A DNA stretch of 64,000 nt, from the NCBI GenBank assembly GCA_949318235.1, contig OX439132.1, positions 45,239,861 to 45,303,860 of the forward strand. The letters are read 5' to 3'. Positions 23,306-34,778 of the stretch are shown here, piece after piece. Position numbers and translations under genes: made by a program. This stretch comes from Ecdyonurus torrentis. Lineage: Eukaryota; Arthropoda; Insecta; Ephemeroptera; Heptageniidae. Each line of letters starts with the position of its first letter. Within the stretch, counting starts at the first letter, position 1. The notes below the pieces were generated by a model. It was given only the letters and a program-made list of their open reading frames with translations, was not told the origin of the DNA and did not search any database.

Positions 23306-23540
23306 GACATAGATTGGGTACAGACGGAGAAACATGTGTTTGAGACGGCCTCCAACCATCCGTTCCTCGTGGGTCTTCACTCGTGCTTCCAGACCCCGAG
23401 TCGTCTGTTCTTTGTGATTGAGTTTGTACGAGGAGGAGACCTGATGTTCCACATGCAGCGACAGCGACGTCTGCCAGAGGAACATGCTCGCTTCTATGCA
23501 GCGGAGATCAGTCTAGCGCTCAACTTCTTGCATGACAAAG
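23306..23540 (+). CDS. aPKC: aPKC exon: helix C to hinge of kinase domain
   Basis: 235-nt exon (acceptor TTTCAG, donor GTCTGT, weak), phase 0 to 1. It reads [20 protein letters not shown], which contains the helix-C glutamate (TEKHV), then [20 protein letters not shown] around the interlobe hinge, ending LNFLHDKG. Similarity to vertebrate PKC iota/zeta is near complete. The antisense open frame over this exon is a shadow. Confidence 0.96.
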
Positions 23541-23752
23541 GTCTGTAAATTAGCAGGTCCTTCTCAGAGGACAGATGAAAGTATGAAATAATTCTCAATA
23601 AATTACACCAGAACAGTTTTTATTTCCTCTCGTATCTTATGTAATATAGCTATCAAGTGTTTCATATCACATTGTATCAAAAAATTACAGTATAAAATAT
23701 AAATATAATGAACTTAAATTTCTATTTGGCGTTAAGTCCCGCTCAAGGTGCT

Positions 23753-23856
23753 ATTGACTAATAAAGGAACAACTGTTTTGAGACCGACTATAAGCGGATG
23801 TGACCGAAATCTCTTATAGTCGGCTTCAAAACATTTGTTCCTCTATTAGTCAATAA
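23753..23856. mobile_element. hairpin family H copy 2 (internally deleted)
   Basis: ATTGACTAATAAAGGAACAA, CGACTATAAGCGGATGTGAC and complement. Shorter than the other two copies. Confidence 0.8.
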
Positions 23857-24242
23857 ACCATGGGGAAAAAAATGAATGAAAAAATAAATAATAATAAATA
23901 ATAATAATAATCTAATAATAAAACCATATTATGATTATAATATAATTTTGCATAACTTTTTGCATAACACTTTTCATAACAAAATTCAACAATGAATAGG
24001 CGTATGTATTGTTGAATTTTGTTATGAAAAGTGTTTGAACGCAATGCAGCAGTGACTAAAAAAAAAATGTACAATGGGTCTTAAAAAAAATATATAGCCT
24101 ATATTAAAAATTTTCTATGTCTTAAAACTGGTAAAAGTGTGTCTAATATTCCTCATTTAAATATCTCCAAAATCAATGCTCTCCCCATAAGTGTAATGTT
24201 AAATTAGGGGAACCTTAGCTGTTCCCACTCTCTATACCAATA

Positions 24243-24350
24243 ATGCTGTTCGTAAACCCTGTTCTCTTGCACCAAAAAATGCGCATTCCATTTGAATAAC
24301 CAAAGGCGATCGTCATTTTAGGAGCAGAGAACAGGGATTACAAACAGCAT
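24243..24350. mobile_element. hairpin family G copy 3
   Basis: ATGCTGTTCGTAAACCCTGT and complement. It follows a 150-bp repeat (24095-24235) shared with 26590-26760. Confidence 0.83.
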
Positions 24351-24468
24351 TATTAAGCTTGCTAGTTTTTTTTTTTTTTTTTTTTTTTTCCTTTTAATAT
24401 TTTAGTACTATCAAATTTGTAGTTTCCAACTGTACTGTAAGGTACTCAGAAAAGCAAATAATTTTTAA

Positions 24469-25017
<549 letters not shown>

Positions 25018-25351
25018 AGCCATAGACCACATAAAACAACATGTGCTTTTAAATGAATAAACATAAAATGGGATCTTCAAAACTATGACAATTTTTACCA
25101 GAATGTTAATGTAGCTCCATGAGAGAGCGTGAAAATACTGCAAAGTATGCAATTTGCGTAATAATTCATGTTTATGACGTCAGAAACATGCAAAAATTAG
25201 TATGAAAATGTTGTACGGGTTGCATAAATCGAATTTTCTGATCACTGCTACGGGGCTACTGTTGGGTTTTGAGACAAACTAATGTTATTTATGTAAATCC
25301 CATCAAGTATTTTGTGATATAAATGCTTATATTTTTCTCTGGTCTATTGCT
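25018..25351. mobile_element. MITE family B copy, TTAA-flanked
   Basis: TTAA at 25014-25017 and 25352-25355; ends AGCCATAGACCACATAAAAC and GGTCTATTGCT. Contains TGACGTCAGAAACA. Confidence 0.86.
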
Positions 25352-26190
25352 TTAAGATGTATTAAGGGTAACTTTGTATCGTAGAGTGTAAATATTTGTC
25401 TTCACCCAGCAGGTACACTAGCAATGTCCCTTACATGTCTTCTGACTCCCTGTATAAATCTGTAGACAAGCCTGAATCAAGCTTTTACACTCCAGCACCT
25501 CAATTGGCAGCTAAAACTACTGTATTACTAATACAGGTGACACGAGGTTTGAGGTCTTGTCTTGTCGTTACCTGAGCGCAAGCAGTCCTAGTGTTTACGT
25601 CATGTATTATATTGTTTCTGACCTTTAGTTAGCCATATCAGTTTGATAAAACTAGCTAATCCAAATATTTCAATCAGCCACCAAACGTATCTCACGAGAG
25701 GGAAATTTACCTTGTGTCTAAAAAATCAGCCAAGAGTCGGAAGACATGTAAGGAACATTGGTACACTAGCTAGCACTCTTGCTTTATATTTTTTTACAAT
25801 TCATTTCTTTGATAATAAATTTAAAGAAAAGATAGTGAGAAAGCCCATTATTACAAAGTTATAATGAGAATAAATACGCTGCCATAATATCTTTCCTTTG
25901 ATAATATGTACGGTAACAAAAAAATAATAAATAAAAATCAGTAGTTGGAGTTCTCTGGTGTGGGTTGGTGGAAGAGTGGGCTTGAAACCTAAACCTTGGG
26001 CTTGCAAAAATGTATTTTGCTTTTTAATAAAAGCATCAATATAACAGTATCAAAAATAGGGTTTTACACATGTGTATATAATTTATTCATTTATTATCAA
26101 CCAATAGCAGGCTTGTGTCTAATGCATTGGTGACAATATGTTGTTTTATATGTTGTATTAAGGTATGACTATTAACATTGTGTATGTTGA
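25352..26190. other. aPKC intron with loose inverted blocks
   Basis: CACTAGC...GTCTTC...GACTCC (25400-25460) and GTCGGAAGAC...GGTACACTAGCTAGC (25735-25775) look like arms of an eroded fold-back. No exon. Confidence 0.45.
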
Positions 26191-26301
26191 TAATCAAAGA
26201 AAAGGATATGTGTGTAACCTGTGCCATCAAGATTTTCACCGAGCTGCGGACCTCATCGTGGTAAGGCGCTTGTTGGTTTCTCCTATCCTTTTCTTTGATT
26301 A
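26191..26301. mobile_element. fold-back family E copy 1
   Basis: Ends AATCAAAGAAAAGGATA and TATCCTTTTCTTTGATT. Contains TTTTCACCGAGCTGCGGACC and GGTAAGGCGCTTGTTGGTTT, shared with 30833-31135. Confidence 0.78.
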
Positions 26302-26341
26302 TAAATTGTGCAAGTTGATTGACGTGACTTGTGTGTTTTAG

Positions 26342-26460
26342 CGTTGACTGGTGGGCGCTGGGTGTCCTCCTGTACGAGATGTTAGCTGGTCGCAGTCCCT
26401 TCGACATCGCAGGTGCCTCAGACAATCCAGATCAAAACACAGAGGACTATCTCTTCCAAG
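26342..26460 (+). CDS. aPKC: aPKC exon: kinase C-lobe (DWWALG)
   Basis: 119-nt exon (acceptor TGTTTTAG, donor GTAAGG). It reads [20 protein letters not shown] and ends [12 protein letters not shown], all standard C-lobe sequence of aPKC. A short fold-back repeat (family E, 26191-26301) ends about 40 nt before the acceptor and so sits in the branch-point/polypyrimidine neighbourhood. Confidence 0.96.
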
Positions 26461-26927
26461 GTAAGGGAGGGAGGGAAACCCAATCATAAGTCTTTCTCAT
26501 TGTGTAACTCTAGTTCTTTTTACTAAAAAAAAAAAAACTATTGGCATATGGAAACAACATACCTAATGGAGGTTATCGGTTTAAAAAATTATTAAAAATT
26601 TTCTATGGCTTAAAACTTAAAACACGTAAAATTATGTCTAGTATTTCTCATTTAAATTTTTCCAAAATCGGTGCAGTAGTTTTCTCAAAAATCACAAAAA
26701 ACGTGTTTTTCTCCATAAGCATAATGTTAAATTAGGGGACCCTTAGCTTTCCCCGCAGCACCCTGCGCGCTAAACCGATAACGTCCATTAAATGGAATTT
26801 AGCGTGAACTGAAATCTCCATCTGATTGCATTGTATAGCCATAAACCAATAGAAATCAATTTTTTAGTTTAAAAAAAATTGTATATGATCTATGTATGGC
26901 TGATCCAATGAACTCAATGCACTACAG
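26461..26927. other. intron with two dispersed repeat fragments
   Basis: 26575-26760 matches 24095-24235. 26810-26880 (GAAATCTCCATCTGATTGCA) recurs at 57476-57540 and reversed near 9530-9580. Confidence 0.55.
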
Positions 26928-27097
26928 TGATATTGGAGAAGACAATCCGTATCCCGCGCTCGCTCTCAGTGAAAGCAGCCTCGGTGCTCAAGGGCTTCCT
27001 CAACAAGAACCCCGCTGATCGACTTGGGTGTCACCGTGACTCTGGATTCCTCGACATCGTCGGACATCCTTTCTTCAAGAGCATCGACTGGGAGTTG
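26928..27097 (+). CDS. aPKC: aPKC exon: end of kinase C-lobe
   Basis: 170-nt exon (acceptor CTACAG, donor GTAAGT), ending on a codon boundary. It reads [20 protein letters not shown], then [13 protein letters not shown] and [14 protein letters not shown]. This is the last exon before the alternatively spliced tail. It is followed by an intron of almost 10 kb that holds the pentanucleotide array, the 33-bp-unit fold-back and many MITEs. Confidence 0.96.
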
Positions 27098-27614
27098 GTA
27101 AGTTAATCATTCACCACAAGATTCTGCAGTACTAGATAGTGACAATATGAACCAATCAGCATCTGACTTGGAGGTCATGTGACCATAACAAACCAATCAG
27201 AGAGCAATTGGTTTGAAGTCGTGCAAAGACTTAAAGGTGTATTCATGTATTTATTTGTTGTAACTTTTGCAGGAAAACAAAAACTCATTTAAAACGATGC
27301 TATTTACCAATTTTTGCAGAAAAATAAGCATTTTCTTTGAAAACAAAGCAGTTTCTATGTTGTTTAGCGCAAAGTTACTATACCATCAAGTGGAAGTGAC
27401 TTTCATCAATTTTTTTAAAAATTAGTTACTCCCTAACTAAGCTCACAGAAACATGAAAACACACACACACTAAATGATAGTGCAATAATCTAACTTTACT
27501 TCAGTTTTTCTTTCTATAAACTTTAGTTAAGGGAGTAAATATGTTTTTGAAATTTAGCCAAAGTCACCCCAATTGACGGTACAACAAACAGATGAATATG
27601 TGAAAGCACCTTAA
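27098..27614. other. start of the 9.9-kb aPKC intron
   Basis: 27360-27600 contains a weak inverted pair (TTAGTTACTCCCTAACTAA and TTAAGGGAGTAAAT). No gene. Confidence 0.5.
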
Positions 27615-28371
27615 AGGCATAGAACACCTTGAAAAAAAAAAAAAAAAAAAAAAAAAAACTTGCCTAATATCTTAACAAACTTAAATATCAATGATAAAGA
27701 AAAGGATAGAAAAACCAGCAAGGGCCTTACCACAGTAGAAGTTCTATGGAGAGGTCGAGGTCTTGCATGGCACAGTATAATGTTATAAAAGTTTCTTTAT
27801 AACTTGAGAGCTTTCGTCATATGATAATGACATTATCAATCAAAAGAGAAAATTACTTGAGCACATCACTGAGCAGTGTCTTGTCTTGTACTTGTACTTG
27901 TCTGAGTACAAGACAAGACACTGCTCAGTGATGTGCTCAAGTAATTTTCTCTTTTGATTGATAATGTCATTATCATATGACGAAAGCTCTCAGTTATAAA
28001 GAAACTTTTATAACATTATACTGTGCCATGCAAGACCTCGACCTCTCCATAGAACTTCTACTGTGGTAAGGCCCTTGCTGGTTTTTCTATCCTTTTCTTT
28101 ATCATTGATCCTAACCGCGATGGTTTTTTCCTTAAATTAAACTTAAATATCAATGTAGATTTGGACAGATTCATTGATTTCTAATTTATTTTCCATTCAC
28201 AAAATGTCAAGTGACGTCACAGCTCACTTGTTTCCTCTTGCTGTGACGTCATAAACCTGCATCTGCCATGGAAAATAAATTAGAAATCAATGACCCCAGC
28301 CATATCAACGTTGATATTTAGGCTAGTTTTTTTTTTTTAAATTTTTGTTTTATTCAAGGTGTTCTACGCCT
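27615..28371. mobile_element. MITE family A copy 5, split by long palindrome E2
   Basis: TTAA on both sides (27611-27614, 28372-28375). A left-arm poly-A expansion is visible at 27632. A near-perfect palindrome (27690-28108) interrupts the left arm, and a 17-bp host sequence ending AAATATCAATG is repeated on both sides of the insert. Confidence 0.85.
27690..28108. mobile_element. near-perfect 419-bp palindrome (family E copy 2)
   Basis: Arms of about 200 bp run from GATAAAGAAAAGGATAGAAA to the complement, with a tiny loop at about 27905 (CTTGTACTTGTCTGAGTACA). Only a few mismatches between arms, so it is young or kept alike by gene conversion. The same ends occur in the shorter family E copies. 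Confidence 0.9.
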
Positions 28372-28466
28372 TTAACGATATCAATGATGTCACAATCTTG
28401 TAGTGTAGGTGTCTTGATTCACACATCACATGGTCACTAGCACCATACATCAAATATCTAATAAGA

Positions 28467-28487
28467 GGGAGGGGAGGGGAGGGGGGG
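28467..28487 (+). other. G-quadruplex motif
   Basis: Four G tracts of 3, 4, 4 and 7 separated by single A bases, on the sense strand of the aPKC intron. Confidence 0.75.
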
Positions 28488-28671
28488 ATAGAGGACCCTA
28501 GTAACATTTACCTTTAAGGTACAGTAGTAGATAGCAGCATGGTAATTTTAGATACGTAATCCAGATATTAGCTGTTATGTTATGACCCCACCTTTTCTTA
28601 TTATAGAGATTCTGAAAGTCATCTAGATAACTTTTAAAATAACTTCTATATTGACAGATTTTATGGTAATG

Positions 28672-29080
28672 TACACTCCCCCCAGATAAATCTGACCGTT
28701 CGCATTAAAGTCTCCTCATATAGGGTCTATTCATTCATGTTAAAGTCAACGCCATGTTGGATAACTCAATAACATGGGTGGCATAAGACAATAAATCATT
28801 TTGCCAGTTTAAAACCACTGTGCAATATTTTTGAGAGCATTTAATGCTGTAAATATGTTGAATTAGTATCTCAAGTATGTGAGAAAAATAACAATAACAA
28901 AAAATGAAGCGATTTCTCAAAGAAAATTGTCTTAAATGAAGTTTGTCCTATGCTGAGCAATGTTATTCACTACTCCAGTATGGCCTCCAAGCGCAATAAA
29001 CATGACGTCATCCGCATACACCCTATATTTAACATTTGGAGACATGAACGCTGCGGTCAGATTTATCTTGGGGGAGTGTA
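28672..29080. mobile_element. fold-back element split by family D
   Basis: Arms TACACTCCCCCCAGATAAAT / ATTTATCTTGGGGGAGTGTA and further complementary bases. Family D copy 7 sits in the loop. Confidence 0.85.
28719..29027 (+). mobile_element. MITE family D copy 7
   Basis: Complete, with TATAGGGTCTATTCATTC at the left and CGCATACACCCTATA at the right. Confidence 0.87.
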
Positions 29081-29102
29081 CCTAACAATTAGCATTGCAA
29101 AT

Positions 29103-29205
29103 CAAAGAAAAAGTAATAGATTATTATAATTATTAAACACGTTATATTGAAAGTTATACTACGTACTTTAATTATAATAATCAGTACTTTTTCTTTGATC
29201 TGCAA
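29103..29205. mobile_element. short fold-back related to family E
   Basis: GCAAATCAAAGAAAAAGTA and complement TACTTTTTCTTTGATCTGC; AT-rich arms. Confidence 0.65.
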
Positions 29206-29448
29206 TTTAAACCAATTTTTTTTCTTTTTATATTTATATTTTATGAAAATTAACATTGATTTGATTGATTTTTATGTTATTATTGATTCACTTTTTATAA
29301 TTGTGTTAATAATTTAATTTTTATAAATATGGGAAGTCGGTAACAATAATTTGGTTAAGGTGGGGGAAATGTATGGGAACCATAATTATTGTACAATAAA
29401 GGGAGAGGGGAAGTGATGAGCAACTTTCAGAGGTTTTTGTCTTATTCG

Positions 29449-29679
29449 TGGATCACTTGCAATGAACAAACTATTTAAAATAAATTTAAACATTCTTCAT
29501 GCATTTTTTTTATGGCAATATTAATGCTGTTCGTAAACCCTGTTCTCTGCTCCTAAAATAACGATCGTCTTTGGTTAATCAATTTTTTGGTGCAAGAGAA
29601 CAGGGTTTACGAACAGCATTAATATTGTAATCATAAATATGTTACAACAATTAAAAAAACATTCCTTACAAGTGGTCCT
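29449..29679. mobile_element. repeat family K copy 3, interrupted by family G
   Basis: TGGATCACTTGCAATGAAC at the left and TTACAAGTGGTCC at the right; family G copy 4 lies between. Confidence 0.65.
29524..29619. mobile_element. hairpin family G copy 4
   Basis: Ends extend symmetrically to AATATTAATGCTGTTC and its complement, suggesting a longer terminal repeat than in the other copies. Confidence 0.85.
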
Positions 29680-29722
29680 TTGTTGTAAATAGTGATTGAT
29701 GACAATATAAGACAAACAGTAG

Positions 29723-30083
29723 ATATCGATCTTGTTGCGAAAAAAAGGCCTATCTCGTTTTTTGTTAGTGGAAGCAAAAGGCCTATCTCGTATTTTTTCA
29801 GTGGAAGCAAAAGGTCTATCTCGAGCGCCATCTACATAACATTCGGGAACGAGATAGGCCTTTTGCTTCCACTGACAAAATAAGAGATAGGCCTTTTGCT
29901 TCCACTAACAAAAAACGAGATAGGCCTTTTGCTTCCACTAACAAAAAACGAGATAGGCCTTTTGCTTCCACTGACAAAATACGAGATAGACCTTTTGCTT
30001 CCACTGACAAAATACGAGATAGGCCTTTCGCTTCCACTGACAAAATAAGAGATAGGCCTTTTTTTTTGCAACAAGATCGATAT
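29723..30083. mobile_element. fold-back element built of 33-bp tandem units
   Basis: Ends ATATCGATCTTGTTGC and exact complement. Inside, seven units start every 33 bp at 29851, 29884, 29917, 29950, 29983, 30016 and 30049 (core GAGATAGGCCTTTTGCTTCC). About two and a half units lie in opposite orientation on the left. The 33-bp period keeps all frames open, so the open frames here are artefacts. Organised like Foldback (FB)-type elements. Confidence 0.88.
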
Positions 30084-30234
30084 GTAACAATTAAAATTAT
30101 TATTTTGAAAGTTGCTGATTATCTCATTTATGTTGTTGCTTAGTCCCCCCCCCCCCCCTCCCCATATTTTACAGCAAATTAATTAAATCAGCCACTGTTT
30201 GTCATTGCCTGAGGTATTCTAAATCATAACTCAC
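30084..30234. other. spacer with poly-C tract
   Basis: A C14 run near 30144 followed by TCCCC: a possible quadruplex on the minus strand. Confidence 0.55.
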
Positions 30235-30487
30235 GTCAGCAACAACGAAGCTGAAAGGTAATGTAAGGCAACGACTGCGAATTTCGTTCGTCTTTTCCGA
30301 ATTTGCCCGATCGACGAGATCTATTTCCGGTAAAATTTCATTTTTCCCAAAAAAAATTACACACGATAATATTTTCCCGCCATCAAAACGTGAAAAATAC
30401 TGAAAATAAAGATTTAAATCTTGCAGCAGACGCATGAAATGCGCAGTCGATGCCTTACGTTATCTTTAGCTTCGTTGGTCAGCAACA
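30235..30487. mobile_element. fold-back element O
   Basis: CAGCAACAACGAAGCTGAAA, GTAAGGCAACGACTGCG and complement; loop about 150 bp. Confidence 0.7.
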
Positions 30488-30833
30488 TATTAAAGTTTAC
30501 ATGAAACAAGCATCGTCGTGAATATCAACTCTCACATCCAACATAACCTCTGTTTGTGTAGCTTCATTGGTCTCATCTGTTTGTGTGTTTGCTGCATGGT
30601 GTTCTCACTCTAGTGATCCAAATATAGTTGTGGTGGAACTGCATGGCATTGTAAGTAAGTCAGCGCTGGTGTTAGCATAGTGGAGAGTCCTGTACGTAGT
30701 TTGGTCTTGCTACCACACAGATATAACATTTTATTATGTTCCATGCCAATACAGAGTAGAACAAGTCCAAGACATTCATAACAATAATCTATAATTAATA
30801 AGAAATGGCTAAAATCATTTAGGTTTGAATTAA

Positions 30834-31135
30834 TAATCAAAGAAAAGGATAGGAGAAACCAACAAGTGCCTTACCACGATGAGGTCCGTACATGGTGAAA
30901 ATCTTGATGGCACAGCTTACACAAATATTTACAAATTAACTAACACGTTTTGAGGACAACTTCTTCGGTTACTAAGAGTGTCTCTAATCAACTGAAGAAG
31001 AAGGCTGTTGCCCTCGAAACGTCTTAGTTAATTTGTAAATATTTTTGTAATCTGTGCCATCAAGATTTTCACCAAGCTACGGATCTCATCGTGGTAAGGC
31101 GCTTTTGTTAGTTTCTCCTATCTTTCATTCATAGC
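30834..31135. mobile_element. fold-back family E copy 3
   Basis: AATCAAAGAAAAGGATAGGA and partial complement. The inner arms carry TTTACAAATTAACTAA and complement, and a central CTGAAGAAG/CTTCTTCGG stem. Confidence 0.78.
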
Positions 31136-31455
31136 AATAATATTAATGTATATAAATTTGTAGTAGAGTAAAGAAATAACAGTTTATTACATTCATGAGT
31201 TATTTTTATTTTGTATTATTTAATGCCAGATACGCTATATAGAACATTTTCTCAAGCAAATATTTGTGCACTGCATTAGATAATACACCTCATGTATCAC
31301 ATCAAGACTGCAAGTTTATGTGTCAGTCCGTACATTTTCTAGTTTCTCTCTCAAGTTTGTAAGAACTGACAAAGACACCCACACTCGTGTAGTCTTGTGT
31401 CACAAGCTGTTAGCTGTGTGCTAGCAAGACCAAACTATAATAGGATATCTCTTCA
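31136..31455. other. left flank of the pentanucleotide array
   Basis: 31335-31455 matches 41240-41400 (CTAGCAAGACCAAACTA, ATCTCTTCACTA): a dispersed repeat from which the array grew. Confidence 0.6.
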
Positions 31456-33390
31456 CTATACTATACTATACTATACTATACTATACTATACTATACTATA
31501 CTATACTATACTATACTATACTATACTATACTATACTATACTGTACTGTACTGTACTATACTGTACTGTACTGTACTGTACTGTACTGTACTGTACTGTA
31601 CTGTACTGTACTGTACTGTACTGTACTGTACTGTACTGTTCTGTACTGTACTGTACTGTACTGTACTGTACTGTACTGTACTATTCTGTACTGTACTGTA
31701 CTGTACTGTACTGTACTGTACTGTACTGTACTGTACTGTACTGTTCTGTACTGTACTGTACTGTACTGTACTGTACTGTACTGTTCTGTACTGTACTGTA
31801 CTGTACTGTACTGTACTGTACTATTCTGTACTGTACTGTACTGTACTGTACTGTACTGTACTGTACTGTACTGTACTGTACTGTTCTGTACTGTACTGTA
31901 CTGTACTGTACTGTACTGTACTGTACTGTACTGTACTGTACTGTACTGTACTGTACTGTACTGTACTGTACTGTACTGTACTGTACTGCACTGCACTGCA
32001 CTGCACTGCACTGCACTGCACTGCACTGCACTGCACTGTACTGTACTGTACTGTACTGTACTGTACTGTACTGTACTGTACTGTACTGTACTGTACTGTA
32101 CTGTACTGTACTGTACTGTACTGTACTGTACTGTACTGTACTGTACTGTACTGTACTGTACTGTACTGTACTGTACTGTACTGTACTGTACTGTACTGTA
32201 CTGTACTGTACTGTACTGTACTGTACTGTACTGTACTGTACTGTACTGTACTGTACTGTACTGTACTGTACTGTACTGTACTGTACTGTACTGTACTGTA
32301 CTGTACTGTACTGTTCTGTACTGTACTGTACTGTACTGTACTGTACTGTTCTGTACTGTACTGTACTGTACTGTACTGTACTGTACTGTACTGTACTGTA
32401 CTGTACTGTACTGTACTGTACTGTACTGTACTGCACTGCACTGCACTGCACTGCACTGCACTGCACTGCACTGCACTGCACTGCACTGCACTGCACTGCA
32501 CTGCACTGTACTGTACTGTACTGTACTGTACTGTACTGTACTGTACTGTACTGTACTGTACTGTACTGTACTGTACTGTACTGTACTGTACTGTACTGTA
32601 CTGTACTGTACTGTACTGTACTGTACTGTACTGTACTGTACTGTACTGTACTGTACTGTACTGTACTGTACTGTACTGTACTGTACTGTACTGTACTGTA
32701 CTGTACTGTACTGTACTGTACTGTACTGTACTGTACTGTACTGTACTGTACTGTACTGTACTGTACTGTACTGTACTGTACTGTACTGTACTGTACTGTA
32801 CTGTACTGTACTGTACTGTACTGTACTGTACTGTACTGTACTGTACTGTACTGTACTGTACTGTACTGTACTGTACTGTACTGTACTGTACTGTACTGTA
32901 CTGTACTGTACTGTACTGTACTGTACTGTACTGCACTGCACTGCACTGCACTGCACTGCACTGCACTGCACTGCACTGCACTGCACTGCACTGCACTGCA
33001 CTGCACTGCACTGCACTGCACTGCACTGCACTGCACTGCACTGCACTGCACTGCACTGCACTGCACTGCACTGCACTGCACTGCACTGCACTGCACTGCA
33101 CTGCACTGCACTGCACTGCACTGCACTGCACTGCACTGCACTGCACTGCACTGCACTGCACTGCACTGCACTGCACTGCACTGCACTGCACTGCACTGTA
33201 CTGTACTGTACTGTACTGTACTGCACTGCACTGCACTGCACTGCACTGCACTGCACTGCACTGTACTGCACTGTACTGTACTGTACTGTACTGCACTGTA
33301 CTGTACTGTACTGTACTGTACTGCACTGCACTGCACTGCACTGCACTGCACTGTACTGTACTGTACTGTACTATACTATACTATACTATA
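31456..33390 (+). repeat. 1,935-bp pentanucleotide array (CTATA/CTGTA/CTGCA)
   Basis: 387 consecutive 5-bp slots with no phase break from first to last line. CTATA blocks form both ends (17 units left, 4 right). CTGTA fills most of the interior, with pure CTGCA blocks at 31986-32035 (10 units), 32431-32505 (15) and 32931-33195 (53), and rare CTGTT or CTATT units. No unit contains a stop in any frame, which produces the spurious 500-700-codon frames on both strands. It lies in the aPKC intron before the alternative exons. Confidence 0.97.
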
Positions 33391-33979
33391 CTTCACTATG
33401 CTAAGACCAGCGCTGGTTTGCAGCATCACTTTGCTTTCAATTTGGTGTACAAATAATTGTTCAATAATGCTTCTTACTGGCGATGACGTAGCATCACTCA
33501 GGGGCGTGCTAGAAAAAGCACAGGACCTCTAATTTAACATTACGAGTATGGGGAGAAACAGAAACATTTTTTTTAAAATTACTATTATTTATTATTATTA
33601 GTAATAATATTTTTATTTTTGTGTGGAAACTATTGGATTGTTTCCATAAAAATTTAAATGAGGGATACTATGCATACTTTTACATATTTAAAAAAACTCA
33701 TTGCCGGTGAGAAGCATTGTACCAATTGATTGTACCACAATCTCAATCTACCTTATAATTTATCCTAACTGCATGTGATTATATTTTTATGGCAATTAGA
33801 ACCTCTTGTGTCTTTGGTTTCCTAGGTAATTGTTCAATCTAATAGGTGATTTTCAAAGTAAGTTTTTACATGGAAACCAATAACACATGACAAAGTAATA
33901 TGCTTTTTGTTCAGTTTTGTATTCTTATATACTGTATACTATTGATGGATACATATTTCATCTTAAGTAAGCTACTTAA
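33391..33979. other. right flank of the array, AT-rich intron
   Basis: 33391-33420 reads CTTCACTATGCTAAGACCAG, the same as the family E motif at 44404-44425. Nothing gene-like follows. Confidence 0.55.
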
Positions 33980-34308
33980 AGGCATAGAAAACATGAAAAC
34001 TTTTTCATTTACATCACAAAACACTTGATGGGACTTATGTAAATAACGTTAGTTTGTCTCAAAACCCAACAGTAGCCCCGTAGCAGTAATCAGAAAATTT
34101 AGATTTATGCAACCCGCACAACATTTTCATACTTGTTTTTGCATGTTTCTGACGTCATAAACATGAATATTCACGCGCAAATTGCATACTTTACAGTATT
34201 TTCAAGCTCTTTTGTGGGGCTACATTAACATTCTGGTAAAAAAATATCATCAGTTTTGTAGATCCCATTTCGTGTTTAGAACATGTTGTTTCAATGTTTT
34301 CTATGCCT
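33980..34308. mobile_element. MITE family B copy, intact reference
   Basis: Complete copy with TTAA at 33976-33979 and 34309-34312. Used here as the reference for the LINE-split copy. Confidence 0.9.
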
Positions 34309-34778
34309 TTAAGAGTCCAGTTTGCAGTTCAAGTGAACTCAGTCCACTTGCATGCTGACTGCCATCTACTTCACTTAGAGCATGCTTACTTACGACTCTT
34401 ACACAAGGTCATGATGTCATATATTGCTAGAGCAGCCTCTAAGCAATTGCCTTAGTATTTCTGACCTAAGTAATGTCCCAGCATGGTTATCTGCACATGG
34501 TTATCAAGTAATGGCATGCAGTGATGAGTGCATGTGGTTTTATATTGGAACTGATCTGTGACGTGGGGAGCTATCATGTGTGGAGACCATTAACAAAGAA
34601 GTGACAACCTCATGTTTTACCCTGACTTACAGTACAACAAAACACTCTTTATTTTTGTCTCTGCGTTTTAATATCAATGAAAAAAGAAGTTATATATTAT
34701 GTAATAAATAATTTTGAGTGGGAAAATTGTGGTTGGTATGTAAATATTAAATATTGTATGATAATTATAAAAAAAAAT
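34309..34778. other. intron, nothing recognised
   Basis: Slightly more GC-rich than surroundings; no frame or repeat recognised. Confidence 0.5.

Noticed and set aside
29692..30074. Open frames on both strands with repeats such as VEAKGLSR and SGSKRPIS
   Set aside because: Translations of the 33-bp tandem units of a fold-back element; 33 is a multiple of three, so frames stay open by construction.
31397..33532. A 711-codon open frame on + and 500-600-codon frames on -
   Set aside because: Pure translation of the pentanucleotide array. The period is five and no unit makes a stop, so all frames are open.
29449..34300. CRISPR-like regular repeats
   Set aside because: Eukaryotic context; the tandem units have no unique spacers.
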